From Spirochaetia bacterium (GTDB taxonomy: Bacteria; Spirochaetota; UBA4802; UBA5550): a stretch of DNA of 64,000 nucleotides. Below are positions 17,966 to 27,329 of this stretch, in pieces. The position numbers were made by a program, and so were the translations under genes. The notes under the pieces are model-generated. The model ran no database searches and had not been told where the DNA came from. It saw nothing but the letters and a program-made list of their open reading frames with translations. The first letter of the stretch is position 1; each line of letters starts with the position of its first letter. The DNA lies in assembly GCA_009885955.1 (NCBI GenBank), contig VFJS01000088.1, forward strand, positions 38,937-102,936. The letters run 5' to 3'.

Positions 17966-18050
17966 GCCCAGGTGGTGGAATTTGGTAGACACGCATGGTT
18001 GAGGGCCATGTGGGAATTGTCCTGTGTGGGTTCAAGTCCCGCCCTGGGCA
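17966..18050 (+). tRNA. tRNA-Leu (anticodon GAG)
   Basis: Acceptor stem GCCCAGG pairs with CCTGGGC. The anticodon stem CATGG/CCATG encloses loop TTGAGGG, giving anticodon GAG (reads CUC/CUU). A long class II variable arm follows, as expected for leucine, and a T-arm GTGGG-TTCAAGT-CCCGC. Discriminator base is A; the CCA end is not encoded. A strong terminator follows 8 bases later. Confidence 0.95.
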
Positions 18051-18057
18051 CAGAATA

Positions 18058-18088
18058 AAAAAAGCTCCTGTCAGGGAGCTTTTTTATT
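18058..18088 (+). terminator. Rho-independent terminator of tRNA-Leu
   Basis: AGCTCC and GGAGCT form a stem with a six-base loop; it is flanked by an A-run before and TTTTTT after, the classic form. Confidence 0.85.
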
Positions 18089-18106
18089 TCCTGCCTGTAC
18101 AAAATT

Positions 18107-18293
18107 GTAACTGCTTAGCTGTAAAAAAGCGCTCACGGATGCACACGGATTTTCACGGATACATTCTCAAGAAAATAAGTTAATGAATTATTAAAGCAGG
18201 TCACTATTTGAATTTCGAAATTAATTTAAATTTGAAGGAAAAATTATTAAATTGATATTATCAAAATTGAAAAACCCGTGTTAATCCGTGAGC
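18107..18293. repeat. Inverted-repeat element, cacggat family, copy 2
   Basis: Outer word GTAACTGCTTAGCT at 18107-18120. Left arm begins GCTCACGGATGCACACGGAT (18131-18150) with a third ACGGAT after it; the right arm CCCGTGTTAATCCGTGAGC (18275-18293) is complementary to it. The centre is AT-rich. No outer word is found on the right side. An isolated right arm TTAATCCGTGAGCAA also lies at 17853-17867, between the ccctcaccc element and the tRNA. Confidence 0.7.
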
Positions 18294-18311
18294 AATAATC
18301 TTTTACTGATA

Positions 18312-19013
18312 TTAATCGCTCCAGGTTACGGTATTCAGGTTTTTCACATTTATTTTTTCTATCTGCCTTTTCCATCTTATGCTTATCACAGCCCGGTCGA
18401 GGTCGGCACCGGTGATTATGGCATAGGAGAGGTCGGCATTGGACAGGTTCGCCTGCACCAGGCTGGAGCCGTTGAGCCTTGCGCCGCTTAAGTTGGAGCC
18501 GGACAGGTCTGCCCTGTCCAGGTTTGTATTGATAATTTCGGAACCGCTCATGTTTGCATGGTTCAGCCGCGAATCCGAGAAATCGGCATTGGATATTTTT
18601 GAAGCGCTCAGATCTGAACCGGAGAGTTCTGCTTTTTTTACCACAGAATAGTTCATATTGGTGCCGCTTAAATAGGCCTGCGCAAGGTTGGCGCCTGTCA
18701 GGTTTGCTCTCTCCAAGTCGGCTTCAAGGAGATTTGCCCTTGTGAGGTTGGCCCCGGTGAGGTTTGCCTCGCGAAGGTCCACGGAAACGTACCGGCCGGT
18801 GTGAATTATTTTTGCGAATTTTACCTTGCTCAGGTTGGCATCGGTTAAATCGGCATTCTGTAAATTGGCACCTATGAACTTTGTATTTCGTAAATCGGCA
18901 CCGCGGAAATCCCTTCCATGCAGGTCGAATCCGTTGTAATTGGTCACGCAGCCGGTAAAAAGGGAAGCAGCAATAAATAATATGACCGTTGAAGGGGGGT
19001 GTATTTTTATCAT
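18312..19013 (-). CDS. Pentapeptide-repeat lipoprotein
   Basis: A 233-residue protein with a signal peptide and lipobox LFTGC (Cys22). From about residue 33 to 215 it consists of A(D/N)Lxx pentapeptide repeats (for example GADLR, GANLQ, NADLT, DANLS), predicting a right-handed quadrilateral beta-helix. Two short interruptions occur (KIIHTGRYVSV and VISIRWKRQ). Location is periplasmic face of a membrane; biochemical role unknown, since the family covers many functions. It starts four bases after the stop of the small zinc-ribbon gene with no clear Shine-Dalgarno, suggesting translational coupling. Confidence 0.88.
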   Translation of the reverse strand: MIKIHPPSTVILFIAASLFTGCVTNYNGFDLHGRDFRGADLRNTKFIGANLQNADLTDANLSKVKFAKIIHTGRYVSVDLREANLTGANLTRANLLEADLERANLTGANLAQAYLSGTNMNYSVVKKAELSGSDLSASKISNADFSDSRLNHANMSGSEIINTNLDRADLSGSNLSGARLNGSSLVQANLSNADLSYAIITGADLDRAVISIRWKRQIEKINVKNLNTVTWSD

Positions 19014-19017
19014 ATCA

Positions 19018-19197
19018 TCAGATGAACTTTTTCACTGTTCTATAAATATGGTAGTTATCAGTAGTTTCAACGACACCGAAATGCTTTTCGCACATGTCGC
19101 ATGTATAATATTTTGTCGAGGACTTGTCCCTGCCTCTGAAAATTTTTTCAAAAGTCACATTCCGGTTTTTGCATTTGGGGCAGAAAACATCAAACAT
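19018..19197 (-). CDS. Small zinc-ribbon protein (59 residues)
   Basis: ATG at 19197 opens a 59-codon frame ending TGA at 19018. It contains two CxxC knuckles: CPKC (Cys6, Cys9) and CDMC (Cys33, Cys36), the layout of a rubredoxin-type zinc ribbon. The region between is basic (RGRDKSSTKYY). No signal peptide, so it is presumably cytoplasmic and may bind nucleic acid or a protein partner. Its stop lies four bases before the pentapeptide lipoprotein start. Its start is 20 bases from the end of an inverted-repeat element, so any promoter lies in or beyond that element. Confidence 0.65.
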   Translation of the reverse strand: MFDVFCPKCKNRNVTFEKIFRGRDKSSTKYYTCDMCEKHFGVVETTDNYHIYRTVKKFI

Positions 19198-19216
19198 TTT
19201 ATTTATCTCTTTTTAT

Positions 19217-19422
19217 GTAACCACTCAGCTATAATTAATTGCTCAGGTCTTTATGCGGATATTCACGGATTTTTTTAATAACATTATCAGAAACTTATTC
19301 TCATATTAAATTTATTTTTTGAATTCAATAATAAATTTTCATTAATATCTCATTTTTATCAGTGTTTATCCGTGCTAATCCGTGAGCAAATTTATTCTCC
19401 TCTTTTCTGGCTGAGTAGTTAC
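19217..19422. repeat. Inverted-repeat element, cacggat family, copy 3, with outer terminal repeats
   Basis: Outer ends GTAACCACTCAGCT (19217-19230) and GGCTGAGTAGTTAC (19409-19422) are inverted with 12 of 14 matches. Inner arms: GCTCAGG...GGATATTCACGGAT on the left and GTTTATCCGTGCTAATCCGTGAGC on the right, around an AT-rich centre. Total 206 bases. This is the copy that best shows both element ends. Confidence 0.75.
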
Positions 19423-19811
19423 CTTTTTATCGATTTTTCACTTAGCTTTATTATTATACTGGAAAATGATTGAACTTGCAAACTTTTTAATGGGATTTAA
19501 GGATTTTTTTGGTTTTTCTGGAATGAACTGATCATGGGAAAATATTAAACCACGAAAAACACGAAAGGCACGAAAAAAAATTACCATGGAATATCCAACA
19601 TATTCGAGCTGGCGCGCAGGCCCAAAGAGATCGTCACAATTCACGCCCCAATTAACTTCCCTGAAAAATCAATAAAAAACTTGACTTCAAATGGCACGGA
19701 GAAATATTTTTCCTGTTACGTACTTTCCCGGAAGCATTGCCGGTGCCGGTTTTATCATCCCCCGGCTGACGAGTAATAATATTCTGATAATCAAAGACAA
19801 GGAGAAATATT
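19423..19811. other. Intergenic region with one cacgaaa-type repeat arm
   Basis: At 19549-19580 the words CCACGAAAAACACGAAAGGCA and CGAAA recur, another short-word repeat family, but I see no matching second arm. TTGACT (about 19681) and TATTTT 18 bases later could be a weak promoter for ndk. An open frame on the minus strand through here is mostly repeat sequence and not a gene. Confidence 0.4.
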
Positions 19812-20549
19812 ATGAGCGGAAAAGAAATGGATAAAACACTGGTTCTTATCAAACCCGATGCGCTGAAGAACTCCCTCACGGGGTATGTGCTCTCAATCCT
19901 CTCGGAGTTTCATACGGGTCTCTGTTTTGCAGCGACGAAGATCGTCCAGGTGAACAGGATACTGGCCGACGAGCACTATGCCGAGCACCGGGGCAAGGTT
20001 TTTTTCGATCCCCTCATTGAGTATATCATGGGGCAATCACATTATCCCAAGGAGCCGAACAAGCAGCGGGTCATCGCCATCGTATATCTCGGGGCAGATG
20101 CCGTGAAAAAAGTGAGGGACATTGCAGGCCCCACGAACCCCCATGTCGCGCGGGAGCAGAAACCCGGCTGCGTCCGGGCCCTGGGGACCATCGTTCCATT
20201 GAAGAATGCCGCCGATGAGGTTGTGGGGACCCGCATGGACAACCTGATCCATGCATCTGCCACGGATGAAGAGGCGGAACGGGAGATTAAGCTCTGGTTC
20301 AAGCCCAACGACATTCCTCCGTTCCTCCGCTCATACCCGGTGAAGCAGAGCGACCTTCACTACTATTACAAGGGGAAAAAGCTCTTCACATCCCATGAGC
20401 CCGGCAGCATCTGCCTCCTGGCACCGGGCGACCTGGCATGGGAAAGCGACCTGGACACTCTCCAGGGTATCAAGAACGGCAAACCGGGAGCCCAGTCCCT
20501 GGAGTCCGTGGCGGCAAAATATCTCATCAATGAGATCCGCGAGGTCTGA
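19812..20549 (+). CDS. ndk: Nucleoside-diphosphate kinase, extended form
   Basis: A 245-residue NDK, against about 140-150 for the usual bacterial enzyme. The phosphate-accepting His147 lies in NLIHASAT, close to the family NxxHGSD motif; TLVLIKPDAL opens the domain and GPTNP / PGCVRALG match the nucleotide-binding region. An insertion before the GPTNP motif and roughly 75 extra C-terminal residues account for the length. It transfers the gamma phosphate from ATP to NDPs through phosphohistidine. AAGGAG precedes the ATG. It is monocistronic, followed by an inverted-repeat element. Confidence 0.9.
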   Translation: MSGKEMDKTLVLIKPDALKNSLTGYVLSILSEFHTGLCFAATKIVQVNRILADEHYAEHRGKVFFDPLIEYIMGQSHYPKEPNKQRVIAIVYLGADAVKKVRDIAGPTNPHVAREQKPGCVRALGTIVPLKNAADEVVGTRMDNLIHASATDEEAEREIKLWFKPNDIPPFLRSYPVKQSDLHYYYKGKKLFTSHEPGSICLLAPGDLAWESDLDTLQGIKNGKPGAQSLESVAAKYLINEIREV

Positions 20550-20592
20550 TTTGGTATAAGACGGCATCATGAACTGATTGTTATCCGCAAAA

Positions 20593-20722
20593 GTGTAAGA
20601 AAGGGGGATAAGGGGGCTGGTTGAGATATGGGGATAATAATAAAATTTATTAATTTTTTAAATATTACCTATTTCTTCCATCTCCCTATCTCATCTATCC
20701 CCCTATCCCCTATATCTTACAC
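20593..20722. repeat. Inverted-repeat element, gggggata family
   Basis: Left arm starts GTGTAAGAAAGGGGGATA at 20593 and continues to about 20634 with GAGATATGGGGA. The right arm (about 20682-20722) reads TCCCTATCTCATC...CCCCTATCCCC...TCTTACAC, its imperfect complement. The centre is AT-rich. The ends GTGTAAGA/TCTTACAC are a perfect 8-bp inverted repeat. Confidence 0.7.
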
Positions 20723-20834
20723 ATGAGACATGCGGGCTGAAGTCATCAATCATAGGAGGAGATCTGCGGTGAGAACTGATCAATGAAAAAATAAATGTTA
20801 TCCAGACAAACAGAGCAATGGAAAAATTATTGAA

Positions 20835-21599
20835 ATGAAAAAAATCCTCTACCCTGCCCTGGGGGCAGTCATCATCTTTATATCATACACCGGATTTAAA
20901 AAGCTTGAACCTTCCCCGTCCATTTCCATTTATGGAAACATACCACCGGAAGAGTACCTTACCGGGCGTTTCAGCTATTCTGAAAATCCCCTCTTCATAA
21001 AGCCCGAAACCCTGGGGATCCCGGTTGACAGCAGGAGCCACTATCTCCGGAAGGAGGCCGCAGAGGCTTTGAAGCAGATGCACTCGGCCTTTTCAGCAGA
21101 GAATCCCGGCATTAAGCTCTATCTCAGCAGCTCCACAAGGAATTTCCGGGACCAGAAGGCCATCTGGGAGAACAAGTGGGATTCCGCTCTTTTCAACGGC
21201 GGGGGGAAAGACCCGCTTCAGAAAGCATTAAAAATCTTGAACTACTCCTCCATGCCCGGCACATCCCGGCACCACTGGGGCACCGATGTTGACATAAATG
21301 TTCTCACCAATGACTACTACGAAACGGGCGACGGGAAAGTCATATACACCTGGCTCAATACCCATGCCCGCGAGTACGGCTTCTGCCAGCCATACACTAA
21401 GAACAGGCGAAAGGGCTATCTCGAAGAGAGGTGGCACTGGTCCTACATTCCCCTGGCAGGAAAATTTTTAAGCGGCTGGAACTCGAATTTCGGGGGGGAT
21501 GATAATGCCTTTAAGAAGGCCGGGCTTTTCAAGGGTTCGGAACACGCCGGTCACCTGGCCGGGATGTATGTAAATTCTATAAACGATCTGTGCAGGTGA
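20835..21599 (+). CDS. D-alanyl-D-alanine carboxypeptidase, VanY/M15B family
   Basis: A 254-residue protein with an N-terminal hydrophobic anchor (PALGAVIIFISYTG). The peptidase domain has SRHHWGTDVDIN, which supplies the zinc ligands His and Asp (HxxxxxxD), and ERWHWSY with the third ligand His, preceded by the conserved acidic residue. It trims D-Ala from peptidoglycan stem peptides in the periplasm. The reading frame overlaps the next gene's likely GTG start, so the two are coupled. Confidence 0.88.
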   Translation: MKKILYPALGAVIIFISYTGFKKLEPSPSISIYGNIPPEEYLTGRFSYSENPLFIKPETLGIPVDSRSHYLRKEAAEALKQMHSAFSAENPGIKLYLSSSTRNFRDQKAIWENKWDSALFNGGGKDPLQKALKILNYSSMPGTSRHHWGTDVDINVLTNDYYETGDGKVIYTWLNTHAREYGFCQPYTKNRRKGYLEERWHWSYIPLAGKFLSGWNSNFGGDDNAFKKAGLFKGSEHAGHLAGMYVNSINDLCR

Positions 21600-23266
21600 A
21601 AATTCTCCTCGCATACATCTCCGAGTACCGGGACAGGAATGATTACTATATGTCCCTTATGCCTTCGGGCCTTACTTCCATAGCCTCGTATCTCCAGGAG
21701 AAAGGTCACGATGTCAAGCTTGCAAATTATTCAGCTTCCGGCTGGAAAAAGGGGGCCGGGGATATCATACGGGAGAATCCCGATGCCCTCGGCGTCTCTA
21801 TTTTTTCCTTTAACAGAACGGACTCTTTTCGAATGATTAAAAAAGCCCGGGCATCTCTGACCGCAGTGAAGATAATTATTGGCGGGCCCCATGCGACTTT
21901 CCTGTCCGGCGAGATCATGAAGAGGCACGGGGAGATTGATTACATTGTTGCAGGGGAGGGGGAACTGGCGCTATCCTCCCTTCTTGATGACATGGGAAAG
22001 GGTGTACCGCGGGAGAAGATAATTCACGGCGGGAGGATTGATGATCTTGATACGCTTCCGGCCGCCCCTGAATTTACCGGGGAGCTTTCCGGCGTGAACA
22101 CAAGAGAGCAGTACAAGTACATCATAACCTCGCGGGGATGCCCGGGCAGCTGCACCTTCTGCTCTTCCCCGGCCTTCTGGGAGAGGAAGGTGAGATACCG
22201 GAGCGCGGAACATGTCTTCAATGAAATAAAATATATCCATGAGAAGTACGGAATTATATATTTTTCCATACGCGATGATAATTTTACCCTCAATAAAAAA
22301 AGGGTCCTTGAGTTTTCAAAACTGCTGCAGAAGAGCGGGATCTACCTCATGTGGAACTGCCAGGCCAGGGTGGATACCGTTGACCAGGAGATGCTCGTTG
22401 AAATGAAAAGGGCCGGGCTTGAGCATATCCAGTACGGCGTTGAATCGGGTTCCGGGGAGATGCTCCGGAGATACGGCAAGTCGATTGACACTGCTGATAT
22501 AATTAAGGCTGCGGAATTGACCAGAAATGCGGGAATATACCTCTCCATCTACCTCATGACCGGTATGGAGGGCGAGGGCCCGGAGGACATAAGAAAAACG
22601 GTCTCGCTCATGAAGAAAGTGAGGCCCGGGGACTGCATCATCTCCCCTGTCGCATATTATCCGGGCACAGCCCTTTACAATGATATGAAGAATAAGGGAA
22701 AGATACGCGATGCCCACTGGTTTGAAAACAGGGAGAGCGGCCTCTACGTCAGGGATGATAATGATGCCCGCACAGGCATGGCAGAGCTGGCCGAGGCAGC
22801 GTACCGGATAGCATCTTCATCGGGTTACGGCGAAAGGGATTTTGCAGGTCACAGGCTGGTTGCCGGAGATGACTGCTGGGTCACCGATATCATGGAAGGC
22901 GACATGTTCATGGCCGGGGGATATTATGACAGGGCGGAGAAATGCCTGGAAAAAGTTATACAGTCGTATCCTGGTAATATTTGGGGATTTTACCGGATGG
23001 GACAACTTAAACAAGAACAGGGTGAATTTCCCGGAGCAGTATTATTCTATAAAAAGGCTCAGTCTATAAATCCGGAATTTTACGGCACCTGGATGAACCT
23101 GGCCGCGGTCTATCTTGCTCAGAGCAATCTTGCTCAGAGTAACAGGTATCTTGCTCAGAGCAACAGGGCTGCTGCATTGGAACATATTGAAAAAGCCTAT
23201 CAGATAAACAGCTATCATAAGAAAATAAAGGAGATACGGAAAAAGTGCCTGCGCCATGGAAAGTGA
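21590..23266 (+). CDS. B12-binding-domain radical SAM protein with C-terminal TPR
   Basis: A 558-residue protein. Residues 1-140 form a cobalamin-binding-like Rossmann domain (LGVSIFSFN, IIIGGPHATF). The radical SAM core carries the Fe-S ligands Cys184, Cys188 and Cys191 (SRGCPGSCTFC). Residues from about 430 to the end form TPR helices (YPGNIWGFYRMGQL, INPEFYGTWMNLAAVY). Starts at GTG 21590 or, equally plausible, GTG 21596, which overlaps the preceding TGA. Enzymes of this class methylate or otherwise modify unreactive carbons; the substrate is unknown. The TPR part is interrupted by a threefold LAQSN repeat (23115-23163). Confidence 0.85.
   Translation: MQVKILLAYISEYRDRNDYYMSLMPSGLTSIASYLQEKGHDVKLANYSASGWKKGAGDIIRENPDALGVSIFSFNRTDSFRMIKKARASLTAVKIIIGGPHATFLSGEIMKRHGEIDYIVAGEGELALSSLLDDMGKGVPREKIIHGGRIDDLDTLPAAPEFTGELSGVNTREQYKYIITSRGCPGSCTFCSSPAFWERKVRYRSAEHVFNEIKYIHEKYGIIYFSIRDDNFTLNKKRVLEFSKLLQKSGIYLMWNCQARVDTVDQEMLVEMKRAGLEHIQYGVESGSGEMLRRYGKSIDTADIIKAAELTRNAGIYLSIYLMTGMEGEGPEDIRKTVSLMKKVRPGDCIISPVAYYPGTALYNDMKNKGKIRDAHWFENRESGLYVRDDNDARTGMAELAEAAYRIASSSGYGERDFAGHRLVAGDDCWVTDIMEGDMFMAGGYYDRAEKCLEKVIQSYPGNIWGFYRMGQLKQEQGEFPGAVLFYKKAQSINPEFYGTWMNLAAVYLAQSNLAQSNRYLAQSNRAAALEHIEKAYQINSYHKKIKEIRKKCLRHGK
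23115..23163 (+). repeat. In-frame short repeat, ttgctcagagyaa x3
   Basis: Three copies of TTGCTCAGAGYAA at 23115, 23130 and 23151, spaced 15 and 21 bases. They encode LAQSN-LAQSN-RY-LAQSN in the TPR part of the radical SAM protein. Removing two copies would restore an ordinary TPR helix pair (YLAQSNRAAALEH), so this looks like a recent internal expansion. Confidence 0.85.
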
Positions 23267-23306
23267 GCTAAAATTCATCAGAATTCTCTCTTTATCTTCA
23301 TAATTC

Positions 23307-23330
23307 CCTTATTTTCATTATGAAATAAGG
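23307..23330 (+). terminator. Possible terminator after the radical SAM gene
   Basis: CCTTATTT and AAATAAGG form an 8-bp stem (with CAT/ATG extending it). A T-run follows only nine bases later, so termination is uncertain. Confidence 0.3.
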
Positions 23331-23417
23331 CCCTATGATGATTTTTTCTGCAAACCGTCAGCTTTTGATTTATTTATCCGGGGGCCTGTATATATTAATT
23401 AATAGTGGCTGAAATAC

Positions 23418-23444
23418 TTGACAAATAAGCTGTTATTTTACAAT
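23418..23444 (+). promoter_or_regulatory. Putative sigma70-type promoter of the gap gene
   Basis: TTGACA (23418-23423) and TACAAT (23439-23444) with a 15-base spacer, about 95 bases upstream of the GAPDH start. The spacer is shorter than the usual 17, so this is tentative. Confidence 0.4.
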
Positions 23445-23512
23445 TTACCGTTATAAACATAATCAGGTTTACGCAGATCATTCAGCAGCCTGATTCTTAT
23501 AAGTACCTGTAA

Positions 23513-24547
<1,035 letters not shown>

Positions 24548-24577
24548 GGTAATTACGCAGACAGGAAGAAAAAATTC

Positions 24578-24682
24578 GCTCACGGATCAGAAAGGATAAA
24601 GACTGATAAGACTGATAAGAATGAATTGATGATAATAAAAAATATTAAAAAAATCCGTGTATAGACCTGTGAATCCGTGAGG
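24578..24682. repeat. Inverted-repeat element, cacggat family, copy 4
   Basis: Left arm GCTCACGGATCAGAAAGGATAAA (24578 on) and right arm ending GAATCCGTGAGG (24671-24682) with ATCCGTG repeated, around an AT-rich centre. A degenerate outer word GTAATTACGCAG lies at 24549. It sits between gap and tpiA, where it would be transcribed if the two genes share an mRNA. Confidence 0.65.
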
Positions 24683-24738
24683 AAATATAGTATTGTACAG
24701 TTACGAAATAACAGAGAATTAATATACAGAGGTTAGCC

Positions 24739-25494
24739 GTGGGAAGAAGGGAAATTTTCGCCGGGAACTGGAAAATGTTCAAGACATACCGGGAGGCAGA
24801 GGACCTGGTAAAAGGAATACTGTCGGGCCTGGGTGATATCGGGAGCCGCGAGGTTGTTATTTTCCCGCCGGCTGTCTATGCCAGGGATATGGCAAAGCTC
24901 TGCATGAACACCCAGGTGAAAGTGGGCATTCAGAACATGTACCATGAGAAGGAGGGCGCCTTTACAGGGGAACTCTCACCTTCCATGGTCAGGGATTGCG
25001 GCTGCGCCTACATTCTCATCGGCCATTCCGAGCGCAGGCATGTTTTCGGAGAGAAGGATGGCGATGTAAACAAAAAAGTAAAGGCCGCCCTGGAAAACGG
25101 CCTCTCCCCGGTTCTCTGCATAGGAGAGCTGCTTGATGACAGGGAAAAAGGGCGGACAAGGGAAATAGTAAAGAAACAGCTTGAAGGCGGCCTCGACAGG
25201 ATTGCTGCCGGAGATCTTGATAAAATAATTATTGCCTATGAGCCTGTCTGGGCAATAGGAACCGGTAAGGTTGCCACACCGGAAATAGCTGAAGAGACCC
25301 ATCTCTTTATAAGGGAAATTATCGGTACTCTTTATGACGGGAAGGTGTCTCAAAACATGCCAATACTCTATGGCGGCTCTGTAAAGCCCGATAACATCTC
25401 CGGCCTGCATGTGAAGGAAAATATCGATGGAGCTCTTGTGGGGGGCGCATGCCTGAAAGCGGATTCATTTCTGGATATCATTCATGTTAAGTGA
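24739..25494 (+). CDS. tpiA: Triosephosphate isomerase
   Basis: A 251-residue TIM-barrel enzyme. Lys12 (GNWKM), His96 (IGHSERR) and Glu168 (AYEPVWAIGTG) are the catalytic residues, and YGGSVKPDN and ALVGGACL form the phosphate-binding end. The start is GTG at 24739 with AGAGG seven bases upstream. It interconverts dihydroxyacetone phosphate and glyceraldehyde-3-phosphate. It is followed by secG after 38 bases. Confidence 0.96.
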   Translation: MGRREIFAGNWKMFKTYREAEDLVKGILSGLGDIGSREVVIFPPAVYARDMAKLCMNTQVKVGIQNMYHEKEGAFTGELSPSMVRDCGCAYILIGHSERRHVFGEKDGDVNKKVKAALENGLSPVLCIGELLDDREKGRTREIVKKQLEGGLDRIAAGDLDKIIIAYEPVWAIGTGKVATPEIAEETHLFIREIIGTLYDGKVSQNMPILYGGSVKPDNISGLHVKENIDGALVGGACLKADSFLDIIHVK

Positions 25495-25532
25495 ATTCCG
25501 TAAATATTTGATATAATAAAAATGAGGGTTTT

Positions 25533-25895
25533 ATGGAAATTATGATAAGTCTTTTCACCGTGTTATTTGTAATACTCTGTGTTCTCCTGGTGATTTTGAT
25601 TCTTCTCCAGTCGGACAAGAGCGCAGGCATGGGAATTCTCGGCGGCTCCAGCCAGTCGGCCTTCGGTTCATCAACAGCCGATGTCATCACAAAAATTTCA
25701 GCGGTCATGATAGGCCTCTACATGCTCGGTTCCCTGGGCCTTTCAGTTATGGAATCATACAATGTATCGTCAATCGAGAACAAGGTCATGATGGAAGAGA
25801 ACGTTCCGTCGGGCATGATTGACACCGATGCCAAAAAGGTCGATGTGCCCGTGGACAAGGGAAGCCCGAAAGCTGATACAAAAGAGAAGAAGTAA
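25533..25895 (+). CDS. secG: Protein translocase subunit SecG
   Basis: A 120-residue protein with two transmembrane helices (FTVLFVILCVLLVILILLQ and ISAVMIGLYMLGSLGLSVM) joined by the conserved SDKSAGMGILGGSSQSAFG loop. The C-terminal tail is hydrophilic and rich in Lys and Asp. It is part of the SecYEG channel. Its place after tpiA is common in many bacteria. Confidence 0.92.
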   Translation: MEIMISLFTVLFVILCVLLVILILLQSDKSAGMGILGGSSQSAFGSSTADVITKISAVMIGLYMLGSLGLSVMESYNVSSIENKVMMEENVPSGMIDTDAKKVDVPVDKGSPKADTKEKK

Positions 25896-25949
25896 ATAAC
25901 ATACTATGTGTTTATAATAAAAAATGATTAAACAATACTGGAGAAAATT

Positions 25950-27104
25950 ATGAATTTAGAAAATTATATTTTTACATCAGAATCGGTTTCAGAGGGCCAC
26001 CCCGACAAGGTATGCGACCAGATATCCGATGCCATCCTTGATGCCCACCTTGAAGGGGACAGAAAGTCAAGAGTTGCCCTGGAAACGCTTGTTACTACTG
26101 ACAAGGTGGTTCTTGCAGGCGAGATAACTTCGACTATCAAGGTTGATTACGAAAAAATTGCAAGAGGCGTAATTGATGACATCGGATATAATGACGACTC
26201 CATACGCTTCGCATGCCAGACATGCGATGTGGAGGTCTATGTACACTCGCAGTCGCCGGATATCTCACAGGGTGTCACCGAGGGTGAAGGGCTCTTCAAG
26301 GAGCAGGGCGCCGGAGACCAGGGGATGATGTTCGGATATGCCGTTGCGGAAACCGAAGAACTCATGCCCATGCCCATACTCCTTGCGCACAAGCTCGTTA
26401 AGAAGCTGGCGGAAGTAAGGAAAAAGGGCGAGCTTAAATTCCTCAGGCCCGATTCAAAGTCCCAGGTCACCATTGAGTATGAAAAAGGGAAACCGAAGAG
26501 GGTAGACGCGATTGTCATATCAACCCAGCATACGCCTGAAGTGGATCTAAAGACAATTTATGACGGTGTCATGGAGACAACAATAAAGAAAATCATTCCG
26601 GTGAACTATATAGACTCAAAGACAAAATTTTATGTGAATCCCACGGGCCGCTTTGTCGTGGGCGGGCCTGATGGCGATACCGGGCTTACCGGCAGGAAGA
26701 TTATTGTCGATACCTACGGCGGCATGGGGCGCCATGGGGGCGGCGCTTTTTCAGGAAAGGATCCGTCTAAGGTTGACAGGTCAGCCGCATACATGGCAAG
26801 ATACATCGCAAAGAACATCGTAGCTGCCGGGCTGGCGCACAGATGCGAGGTACAGCTGGCCTATGCAATAGGCGTTGCCGAACCGGTATCCGTCATGGTA
26901 GAAACATTCGGTACCGGTAAAATTGACGATGCAAAGATTATTGAGAGGGTCAAAAAATTTTTTAATATGAAACCGGCCGGAATAATAGAGACCCTGAACC
27001 TGCTCAGGCCAATGTACAGGAAGAGTGCAACGTACGGGCATTTCGGAAGGGAAAACGAAGGATTCCCCTGGGAATTAAAGGATAAGGTGGATTTTCTCAA
27101 ATAA
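25950..27104 (+). CDS. metK: S-adenosylmethionine synthetase
   Basis: A 384-residue enzyme of normal length. Signature segments are [26 protein letters not shown] and [21 protein letters not shown]. It makes SAM from ATP and methionine. Only 54 bases separate it from secG, so there is no room for a SAM riboswitch and it is probably co-transcribed. A terminator follows about 100 bases after the stop. Confidence 0.97.
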   Translation: MNLENYIFTSESVSEGHPDKVCDQISDAILDAHLEGDRKSRVALETLVTTDKVVLAGEITSTIKVDYEKIARGVIDDIGYNDDSIRFACQTCDVEVYVHSQSPDISQGVTEGEGLFKEQGAGDQGMMFGYAVAETEELMPMPILLAHKLVKKLAEVRKKGELKFLRPDSKSQVTIEYEKGKPKRVDAIVISTQHTPEVDLKTIYDGVMETTIKKIIPVNYIDSKTKFYVNPTGRFVVGGPDGDTGLTGRKIIVDTYGGMGRHGGGAFSGKDPSKVDRSAAYMARYIAKNIVAAGLAHRCEVQLAYAIGVAEPVSVMVETFGTGKIDDAKIIERVKKFFNMKPAGIIETLNLLRPMYRKSATYGHFGRENEGFPWELKDKVDFLK

Positions 27105-27202
27105 ATCCCGTTGTTCAGTTTTTATCGCTCCGGATATTTTTTCGGACATGAAAGAATATCCATCAGCCGGCAGGATTGTATTTTCACAAAATCCAGCCTG
27201 AT

Positions 27203-27230
27203 GGGCGCCGAATGCGCCCGTTATTTTTTT
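27203..27230 (+). terminator. Rho-independent terminator after metK
   Basis: GGGCGC and GCGCCC (27203-27208, 27214-27219) form a stem with a five-base loop, followed by GTTATTTTTTT. It ends the gap-tpiA-secG-metK unit. Confidence 0.75.
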
Positions 27231-27329
27231 CCTGACAGGGCAGGGGATAGTTTATATCTCATGATGGTGCTGAATCTTCTAACTATAAGCCCCTGCTGCA
27301 GTATATCTATCTTATTAAAGTAGAATGTG

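Noticed and set aside
17899..18183. ORFs on both strands across 17.9-18.2 kb
   Set aside because: They cross the tRNA-Leu gene and its terminator, which explain the sequence.
19438..19644. Minus-strand ORF of 68 codons
   Set aside because: It is largely translated cacgaaa-type repeat, has no Shine-Dalgarno and no similarity to a recognisable family.
23115..23163. Phase-variable on/off switch in the radical SAM gene
   Set aside because: The repeat units differ by multiples of three bases, so copy-number change would not shift the frame.
25896..25949. SAM riboswitch before metK
   Set aside because: Only 54 bases separate secG and metK, too little for a known SAM riboswitch class, and no paired stems are seen.
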